Part shown: one piece after another, positions 1 through 6,361 of the stretch
How the letters are laid out: every line of letters begins with the position of its first letter
Position numbering within the stretch: position 1 is the stretch's first letter
Source of the DNA: Giesbergeria sp.
GTDB taxonomy: Bacteria > Pseudomonadota > Gammaproteobacteria > Burkholderiales > Burkholderiaceae_C
Reading direction: 5' to 3'
Length of the DNA: 6,361 nt
Assembly: GCA_030690515.1 (NCBI GenBank)
Contig: JAUYGP010000740.1
Coordinates: forward strand, 1 to 6,361
Notes under the pieces: model-generated
Databases searched by the model: none
What the model was told of the DNA's origin: nothing
What the model saw: the letters and a program-made list of their open reading frames with translations, nothing else
Made by a program: the position numbers and the translations under genes

Positions 1-1
1 C

Positions 2-2068
2 CGGCAACTGGGCTTCATGCGCCAACTGATTGAGGCCATTCCCAGCCCCGTGTTCTACAAGGATGCCCAGGCCCGCTATCTGGGTTGCAACAGCGCGTTC
101 GAGGCCTTCGTGGGACAACCGGCATCCGCGCTGCTGGGCAAGACACCACACGACCTTGCGCCTGCGGCCCTGGCAGACCGGTACCTGGCCGCCGATCACG
201 CCATTCTGAATCACCCCGGCAAGCAGATCTACGAACACGCCGTGCGCCATGCCGATGGGCAGATGCGCCAGGTCATGTTCCACAAGGCCACCTTCACCCA
301 CCCCGACGGCAGCGTGGGCGGTTTGGTGGGCGTGATGCTCGACATCACCGAGCGAACCCGCATGGAGAACGACCTGCGCCAGGCCGCCACAGTGTTCGAC
401 AACATCGCCGAGGGCGTGACCATTGCCGAGCGCGACGGCACCATCATTGCCGTCAACCGAGCGTTTAGCACCATCACTGGCTACGACCCCGCAGAGGTGA
501 TTGGCCAGAACCCCCGCATGTTCCAGTCGGGGCGGCACGATCGCCAGTTCTACGCCGACATGTGGTCTGCCATCAACCGCCATGGCCGCTGGCAGGGGGA
601 GGTCTGGAACCGGCGCAAGACCGTCGAAGTGTTTCCGCAATGGCTGTCCATCACGGCGGTGCACAGCCCGCAAGGGGAGATCACCCATTACGTCGCCACC
701 TTCTCCGATATCACGCACCAGAAGCAGAACGAAGAGCGTATCCAGTTACTGGCTTTCTCCGACCCGCTGACCGGCCTGCCCAACCGCCGGCTGCTGCTCG
801 ACCGGCTGGAACATGCACTCATCGTGAGCACGCGCAACCAGCGCCGGGGCGCGCTGTTCTTCATCGATCTGGACGACTTCAAGGGCCTGAACGACACGCG
901 CGGCCACTACATGGGCGATCTGCTGCTGCAACAGGTCGCCCAACGCCTGGTCGCCTGCGTGAGCGAGGGTGACACCGTGGCCCGGCTCGGGGGCGACGAA
1001 TTCGTGGTCATGCTCGAAGGCCTGAGCCAGGACACCCTGGAGGCCGTCAAACAAGCCGAGGCCATGGGCAACACCATCCTGCTCGCGCTCAACCAGCCCT
1101 ATGAGCTGCAGGACAGCCTGCACCACAACACCCCCAGCATCGGCGTTGCACTGTTCGGCGAACCCCAGGGCTCGGTGGAAGAACTGCTCAAACAGGCCGA
1201 TCTGGCGATGTACCGCGCCAAGGCCTCAGGGCGCAACGCCATGTGCTTTTTCGACCCGCAAATGCAGTCTGTACTGGCCGAAAGGGTGGCCCTCGAAAAG
1301 GAACTGCGCATCGCACTGCAACAGCAGGATTTCGTTCTGCACTACCAACCCCAGGTGAATGAGGCTGGCGCCATGATCGGCGTGGAGGCGCTGGTGCGCT
1401 GGCAGCATCCCGCGCGCGGCATGGTCTCGCCGCTCGAATTCATTGCGCTGGCCGAAGACACCGGCCTGATCCTGCCGCTGGGCCACTGGGTGCTGGAAAC
1501 CGCCTGCAGGCAGCTGGCCGCATGGGCCCGGCACGCAGACCGCCAGCACCTGACGATGGCCGTGAATGTAAGCGTGCGGCAGTTCCACCATGCCGATTTT
1601 GTGGATCAGGTGCTCAGTGTGCTGCAGGAAACCGGCGCCAACCCGCAACGACTGAAACTTGAACTGACGGAAAGCCTGCTCATCACCCAGGTCGAGGAAG
1701 TGGTGACCAAGATGGGCGCCCTCAAGGCCCGGGGCGTGTGTTTCTCGCTCGACGATTTCGGCACAGGGTATTCATCGCTGGCCTACCTCAAACGCCTGCC
1801 GCTGGACCAACTGAAAATCGACAAAGGCTTTGTCTCGCATGTGCTGACGGACACGAACGACGCCGCCATCGCCCGCATGATCGTGGCCCTGTCCGAAAGC
1901 CTGGGCCTGGAAGTCATTGCCGAAGGGGTGGAGCAGGCCGAACAGCGGGACTTCTTGGCGCAGCACGGCTGCCACGCCTACCAGGGCTATTTTTTCAGCC
2001 GCCCCCTGCCCCTGGCGGCCCTGGAGGCCTACGCCGATGCCCACAGGCTGGCAAGTGGGCCCGCCTGA
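2..2068 (+). CDS. PAS-PAS-GGDEF-EAL cyclic-di-GMP synthase/phosphodiesterase, 5' partial
   Basis: Predicted cyclic-di-GMP turnover enzyme: GGDEF domains make c-di-GMP from two GTP and EAL domains hydrolyse it to pGpG. The frame is open to the left edge, so the N-terminus, possibly with membrane or sensory domains, is missing. Residues are counted from the Met at 17. PAS1 spans about 1-115 and PAS2 about 120-237, the latter with the NPRMFQSG...W.GE.WNRRK pattern common in such proteins. The GGDEF domain spans about 240-410, starting at DPLTGLPNRR (249), with an intact GGDEF motif at 325-329. The inhibitory RxxD site is replaced by SEGD (316-319). The EAL domain spans about 430-675 and keeps the expected catalytic motifs: EALVR (457-461), NVSVRQF, ELTES (549-553), DDFGTGYSS (D579, D580), LKIDK (K603), AEGVE (635-639) and YQGY (655-658). 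Both activities therefore look possible; which dominates cannot be read from sequence. It converges on argH with an 18-base gap. The PAS ligand is unknown. Confidence 0.95.
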   Translation, partial: RQLGFMRQLIEAIPSPVFYKDAQARYLGCNSAFEAFVGQPASALLGKTPHDLAPAALADRYLAADHAILNHPGKQIYEHAVRHADGQMRQVMFHKATFTHPDGSVGGLVGVMLDITERTRMENDLRQAATVFDNIAEGVTIAERDGTIIAVNRAFSTITGYDPAEVIGQNPRMFQSGRHDRQFYADMWSAINRHGRWQGEVWNRRKTVEVFPQWLSITAVHSPQGEITHYVATFSDITHQKQNEERIQLLAFSDPLTGLPNRRLLLDRLEHALIVSTRNQRRGALFFIDLDDFKGLNDTRGHYMGDLLLQQVAQRLVACVSEGDTVARLGGDEFVVMLEGLSQDTLEAVKQAEAMGNTILLALNQPYELQDSLHHNTPSIGVALFGEPQGSVEELLKQADLAMYRAKASGRNAMCFFDPQMQSVLAERVALEKELRIALQQQDFVLHYQPQVNEAGAMIGVEALVRWQHPARGMVSPLEFIALAEDTGLILPLGHWVLETACRQLAAWARHADRQHLTMAVNVSVRQFHHADFVDQVLSVLQETGANPQRLKLELTESLLITQVEEVVTKMGALKARGVCFSLDDFGTGYSSLAYLKRLPLDQLKIDKGFVSHVLTDTNDAAIARMIVALSESLGLEVIAEGVEQAEQRDFLAQHGCHAYQGYFFSRPLPLAALEAYADAHRLASGPA

Positions 2069-2086
2069 AGCCTCCATCGCAAGGCG

Positions 2087-3562
<1,476 letters not shown>

Positions 3563-3613
3563 GGCAGGGCAATAATCCAGTGAAACAGACACCCGGAACA
3601 CCCGGATGCCGCA
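3563..3613. other. Divergent intergenic region between argH and algZ
   Basis: These 51 bases are the only space available for controlling both divergent genes. They hold the A/T-rich AATAAT that may serve as an algZ -10 box. For argH, a TAAAAT on the minus strand (3634-3629) could be a -10 box, but it lies within the first codons of algZ and has no convincing -35 partner. I found no arginine-repressor-like palindrome and no AlgR-like site. Any regulation probably involves overlapping promoter elements that reach into the coding ends. Confidence 0.5.
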
Positions 3614-4741
3614 ATGCAAGAGACGCAAATTTTATCGACCCTTCCCGGTGACCGTGCTGCAACCGCTTTCACGGCACGCTCCAGTGTGCCTGCGGGGCGT
3701 GCGCTGGTGTTCGATGCCTGCCATGCGGGCGTGGTGCTGCGAGCGGTGATGTTCGTGGAAGTGGTGCTGGCCGTGGGCGTGCTGTATGGCGCCGAAAACC
3801 TGTCCGACTGGGTGGCTCGGCTGGCCCTGCTGACCGGCGTGGCCCTGCCCGCCACGCTGGCTTGGCTGGTCGCCGCCTGCAGCCTCAAGCAGGTGCTGCA
3901 ACGCTTGCCCACCACCGGTCAGTATCTTGCGGGTGTGCTGCTGGGGGCGCTGGCAGGCGCCGGGGCCTGCGGCATGCTGACGCTGGTGGGCGCGGTGCAG
4001 CAGCCCCCCTGGCTGGCCAGTGCAGCCAGCGGCGCACTGCTGGCCGCACTGCTTGTGGCCGCCCTGGTGCTGCGCGCACGCGGTCGCACACCCGCCGCCA
4101 CCACGGCGCGCCTGACCGAGCTGCAGTCGCGCATTCGCCCGCACTTCCTGTTCAACACACTCAACAGCGCCATTGCTCTGGTGCGCGAGGAACCTGCCAA
4201 GGCCGAGTCGCTGCTCGAGGACCTGAGCGACCTGTTCCGCCACGCACTGGTCGAGCAGGGCGAGACCGTGACACTGGCCGAAGAAATTCAGCTGGCGCGC
4301 CGCTACCTGGCCATTGAGCAGGTGCGCTTTGGAGACCGGCTGCGCGTGCAGTGGCAGCTCGACCACCGCACCGACGCAGCACTGCTGCCCCCGTTGCTGC
4401 TACAACCCCTGGTGGAAAACGCCGTCAAGCATGGCGTGGAGCCCAGCGCCCGGGGTGGCAAGCTGCGCGTACTGACCGAGTTGCGCGGCAGCCGCGTGGT
4501 CGTGCGCATTACCAATACCTTGCCTGAAGGCCAGTCCAACCACAGCCCTACACCGCGCGGCCATGGCATTGCCCTGGCCAACGTGCGTGCCCGCCTGGCC
4601 CTGCTGCACGACGTGCAGGGCGAATTCAGCGCAGGTATCGAGGACGGCCTGTACCAAGTGCGCATCACCTTGCCCCCGCCCCTGTTTTCGCCCGAAAAAC
4701 CACCCGCCGCCACGCCCCGCCAACGGGCACGCACGCCATGA
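3614..4741 (+). CDS. algZ: AlgZ/FimS-like membrane sensor histidine kinase (LytS family)
   Basis: Predicted inner-membrane sensor kinase that phosphorylates the response regulator encoded next to it. 375 residues. After a short cytoplasmic N-terminus come four hydrophobic segments at about 39-58, 66-88, 101-128 and 134-154, with almost no periplasmic domain. The His_kinase (LytS-type) domain follows, with phosphoacceptor motif RPHFLFN (His177). The C-terminal ATPase region has an N-box, LVENAVKHG (Glu268, Asn269), and a glycine motif GHGIALANV (316-324). The usual DxGxG box is absent; that region reads VVVRITNTLPEG. This atypical ATP-binding region matches what has been reported for Pseudomonas AlgZ/FimS. 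The ATG at 3614 places the first membrane segment at a sensible distance; its ribosome-binding site is weak. The stop overlaps the algR start by 4 bases (ATGA), indicating translational coupling. The assignment rests on domain make-up, the AlgR-like partner and the divergent argH neighbour. The signal sensed is unknown. Confidence 0.88.
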   Translation: MQETQILSTLPGDRAATAFTARSSVPAGRALVFDACHAGVVLRAVMFVEVVLAVGVLYGAENLSDWVARLALLTGVALPATLAWLVAACSLKQVLQRLPTTGQYLAGVLLGALAGAGACGMLTLVGAVQQPPWLASAASGALLAALLVAALVLRARGRTPAATTARLTELQSRIRPHFLFNTLNSAIALVREEPAKAESLLEDLSDLFRHALVEQGETVTLAEEIQLARRYLAIEQVRFGDRLRVQWQLDHRTDAALLPPLLLQPLVENAVKHGVEPSARGGKLRVLTELRGSRVVVRITNTLPEGQSNHSPTPRGHGIALANVRARLALLHDVQGEFSAGIEDGLYQVRITLPPPLFSPEKPPAATPRQRARTP

Positions 4742-5502
4742 ACATCCTCATCGTTGACGACGAAACCCTGGCCCGCAACCGCCTGCGCACCTTGCTGGGG
4801 GATTGCACCGACACCGAACGCTACAGCCTGGCTGAAGCCGCAACGGCCGCCGAGGCTCTGGCCCTGCTGGCCCCCAGCGGCGGGCGGGCGTTTGATGTGC
4901 TGCTGCTGGACATCCACATGCCGGGCCAGGACGGCCTGTGCCTGGCGCAGGCCATTCAGGCGCTGAGCCACCCACCGGCCGTCGTTTTCGTGACCGCCCA
5001 TGCCGACCATGCCGTGAGCGCCTTCGAGCTCGACGCTGTGGACTACCTCACCAAGCCCGTACGGCTCGAGCGCCTGCAGCAGGCCCTGGCCAAGGTGCAG
5101 CGTGTTCTGGGCCCCACCAGTGGCACCACGGGGGCAGCACCAGCAGCCGCCCTGCCTGAGGGGGAAACCTTGGTCATCCAGGACCGGGGGCGCACCGAGC
5201 GGGTGCCGCTGACTGAAGTGCTTTTCCTCAAGGCTGAACAGAAGTATGTGACCGTACGCACCACCGGGCGCAGCTACATCCTGGATGGCTCACTCAACGA
5301 ACTTGAAGCCCGCTACCCCGGCCAGTTCTTGCGCATCCATCGCAACGCGCTGGTGGCACGCAGGGCCGTGCGCGCCCTGGAAAAGCACTATGACCCCGAG
5401 GAAGGCGATGGCTGGGCCGTGCGGCTGCATGGACTGGCGCAGCTGCTGACAGTATCGCGGCGGCAGGTGGTTGCGGTGCGCGACGAAATCGCACACCACT
5501 GA
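4738..5502 (+). CDS. algR: AlgR-like LytTR-family response regulator
   Basis: DNA-binding transcriptional regulator, expected to be controlled by phosphorylation from the kinase just upstream. 254 residues. The receiver domain (about 1-120) has the acidic pair Asp7/Asp8, phosphoacceptor Asp58 in LLLDIHMPG, Thr86 in FVTAHAD and Lys106 in YLTKPVR, so all catalytic positions are present. A Gly/Ala/Pro-rich linker (about 122-143) leads to a LytTR DNA-binding domain (about 144-248) with the typical VLFLKAEQKYVTV and FLRIHRNALVAR (198-209) motifs, ending in LLTVSRRQVVAV. In Pseudomonas aeruginosa AlgR controls alginate, twitching motility and virulence genes; the target genes here cannot be inferred. 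The start ATG overlaps the algZ stop (ATGA). It converges on the MOSC gene across a 14-base gap. In P. aeruginosa the next genes are hemC and hemD, which are not present here. A generic LytTR regulator outside the AlgR group is the alternative. Confidence 0.9.
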   Translation: MNILIVDDETLARNRLRTLLGDCTDTERYSLAEAATAAEALALLAPSGGRAFDVLLLDIHMPGQDGLCLAQAIQALSHPPAVVFVTAHADHAVSAFELDAVDYLTKPVRLERLQQALAKVQRVLGPTSGTTGAAPAAALPEGETLVIQDRGRTERVPLTEVLFLKAEQKYVTVRTTGRSYILDGSLNELEARYPGQFLRIHRNALVARRAVRALEKHYDPEEGDGWAVRLHGLAQLLTVSRRQVVAVRDEIAHH

Positions 5503-5506
5503 CGCG

Positions 5507-5527
5507 CGTCCGCCCGTCAGGCGGGTG
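5507..5527. terminator. Possible hairpin between convergent algR and MOSC genes
   Basis: CCGCC (5510-5514) pairs with GGCGG (5520-5524) around a 5-base loop. On the + strand RNA the stem can extend by two G-U pairs and one C-G pair. It spans the 14-base gap and the MOSC stop codon, where a shared terminator would be expected. There is no U tract on either strand, and such short GC stems arise often by chance in GC-rich DNA, so this is weak. Confidence 0.25.
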
Positions 5528-6200
5528 GGCCGTCCAGACGCGGCGCCCAGTCTTCCACGGCACCATTGTCGATTCGCCGTTGCAGCAGCCGCTGCCAGGA
5601 AGCAGGCAAAGGCAAGGCCAGCGCAACCTGCAGCTGTGCGCAATCGAGCACCGGGCGGTACAGCAGATCCAGCAGGCGCTCCAGAGTCCATTCGGGGAAA
5701 GGCCTCGCCTGCAACACCAGCGCGGCCCCTGCCCACAAATCCCCTTCCTCCAGCACGCGGTAGTACCAGCCTGTGCGGTGCGATTGCTGCACACGCAGCG
5801 CCATGTCTGGCAGGCCAAAACGTTCGTTGAGCTTCCAGCAAGGCTGGCGCGCCTGGGTCACCTCCAGCAACACATCACCCACGCGCCACTGGTCGCCCAG
5901 GCACACCGTGGCCTCGTTCACGCCCTGGCTGTGCAGGTTTTCGCCAAAAGCGCCTGGAGCCTCCAGCGTGGCGTGTGCACCCAGCTCCGCGCGCCAGGCG
6001 GCATAGTGCTCCTGGGGATAGTGGTGTACGGCCTTTTCCACACCGCCATGCAACCGAAGGTCGCCCTGCGCATCCCCCTGCAGACCTTGCGCCGTGACAC
6101 GCACGCGGCCTTGCACGGGTGTCTTGTGAACGCCGCTATGGCTACCCCGAGCGAAAGGCACGGCAGCACCGGTGCACACGGCCAGCACAGCAGCGCCCAT
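5517..6200 (-). CDS. YiiM-type MOSC domain protein
   Basis: Member of the MOSC family related to Escherichia coli YiiM. MOSC domains occur in molybdenum-cofactor enzymes and carriers; YiiM has been linked to molybdenum-dependent resistance to N-hydroxylated purines. 227 residues from the ATG at 6200, close to the ~224 of E. coli YiiM. The MOSC domain spans about 20-165 with LHGGVEKAVHHYP (from 50), GAFGENL (83-89) and QPCWKLN, whose Cys121 is the conserved family cysteine proposed to bind the cofactor. RTGWYYRVL (142-150) follows, then the YiiM-specific C-terminal 3-alpha-helix region (about 170-215) ending in the LPASWQ...RR pattern. No signal peptide or membrane segment is evident, so it is probably cytosolic. 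A TTG two codons earlier (6206) would overlap the upstream stop; the ATG is preferred, although ribosome binding is weak (GGGGC about 10 bases before). Only 2 bases separate it from the stop of the preceding gene, so translation is probably coupled. The exact substrate is unknown. Confidence 0.93.
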   Translation of the reverse strand: MGAAVLAVCTGAAVPFARGSHSGVHKTPVQGRVRVTAQGLQGDAQGDLRLHGGVEKAVHHYPQEHYAAWRAELGAHATLEAPGAFGENLHSQGVNEATVCLGDQWRVGDVLLEVTQARQPCWKLNERFGLPDMALRVQQSHRTGWYYRVLEEGDLWAGAALVLQARPFPEWTLERLLDLLYRPVLDCAQLQVALALPLPASWQRLLQRRIDNGAVEDWAPRLDGPPA

Positions 6201-6202
6201 GG

Positions 6203-6361
6203 TCAACGCCCCAGGCTGCGCTTGAGCTCTTTGAGCAGCAAGGTCACCTGGTTGGAGGCGTGGCGATAGCCGCCATGAAAGACCTGCAAGGCCTTCTCAT
6301 GCTCGCCCGCCTGGCTCAGGGCCACCACGCTGGCCGCCTGGCCATGGAAGTACTGGTGCCG
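6203..6361 (-). CDS. C-terminal end of a probable CZB (chemoreceptor zinc-binding) domain protein, partial
   Basis: An open frame enters from the right edge and ends with TGA at 6203-6205; 52 residues are visible. It starts RHQYFHGQAASVVAL, continues with helical sequence (SQAGEHEKALQVFH) and ends in ASNQVTLLLKELKRSLGR. The HxxFH pair (visible residues 2 and 6) has the His-x3-His spacing of the last two zinc ligands in CZB domains, such as those of E. coli DgcZ. The following amphipathic helices fit the end of such a four-helix domain. CZB domains at a C-terminus are usually found in soluble chemoreceptors, so a methyl-accepting protein is a fair guess, but most of the gene lies outside the window. 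The rest of the zinc site cannot be seen. The stop lies 2 bases upstream of the MOSC start codon. The frame itself is well supported by codon use and by the tight junction; the CZB call is moderate. Confidence 0.62.
   Translation of the reverse strand, partial: RHQYFHGQAASVVALSQAGEHEKALQVFHGGYRHASNQVTLLLKELKRSLGR

Noticed and set aside
2069..2086. Terminator between the convergent c-di-GMP gene and argH
   Set aside because: Only a 4-base GCCT/AGGC pairing with an 8-base loop and no T tract; indistinguishable from chance.
3563..3628. Upstream extension of argH to a TTG start
   Set aside because: The extra 22 residues do not resemble the ArgH family, and the extension would overlap the algZ start region.
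3632..4366. Long - strand open frame (about 244 codons) antisense to algZ
   Set aside because: Gln/Gly/His-rich shadow sequence with no domain; algZ on the + strand has clear motifs and is coupled to algR.
5819..5829. Partial match to the Pseudomonas AlgR-binding core (CCGTTCGTC)
   Set aside because: The sequence ACGTTCGTT mismatches at both ends, sits inside the MOSC coding region, and is explained by its codons.
5580..6269. + strand open frame (about 229 codons) antisense to the MOSC gene
   Set aside because: No family resemblance and shadow-type composition; the minus-strand MOSC protein is clearly recognisable.

Overview
The window looks like a chromosomal segment from a GC-rich betaproteobacterium, most likely a member of Comamonadaceae (Acidovorax-like). 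This is judged from uniformly GC-rich codon use, the character of the ArgH protein, and an argH / algZ-algR divergent arrangement also known from pseudomonads. Coding density is very high. The longest non-coding gap is 51 bases, and there are no RNA genes, insertion sequences, CRISPR arrays or long repeats that I can see.

Layout, left to right. (1) The 3' part of a gene for a PAS-PAS-GGDEF-EAL cyclic-di-GMP enzyme on the + strand; its reading frame is open at the left edge. (2) argH (argininosuccinate lyase) on the - strand, convergent with gene 1 and only 18 bases from it. (3, 4) A two-gene + strand operon, divergent from argH: an AlgZ/FimS-like membrane histidine kinase and an AlgR-like LytTR response regulator, overlapping by 4 bases (ATGA). 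(5) A YiiM-type MOSC-domain protein on the - strand, convergent with algR. (6) The C-terminal 52 residues of a - strand protein running off the right edge. These carry an HxxFH pair and helical sequence resembling a chemoreceptor zinc-binding (CZB) domain, and they end 2 bases before the MOSC start.

How the genes relate. argH makes arginine and is probably next to algZ-algR by conserved order rather than by function. AlgZ and AlgR form a signalling pair acting from the inner membrane to DNA. The cyclic-di-GMP enzyme is a separate signalling protein with both synthesis and hydrolysis domains apparently intact. The putative CZB protein and the MOSC protein are tightly coupled on one strand, the only gene pairing here that looks functionally suggestive and little described. 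I see no clearly novel multi-gene system. The points most worth checking are the atypical ATP-binding region of the kinase, the missing inhibitory site in the GGDEF domain, the CZB-MOSC coupling, and the replacement of the heme genes found downstream of algR in Pseudomonas.
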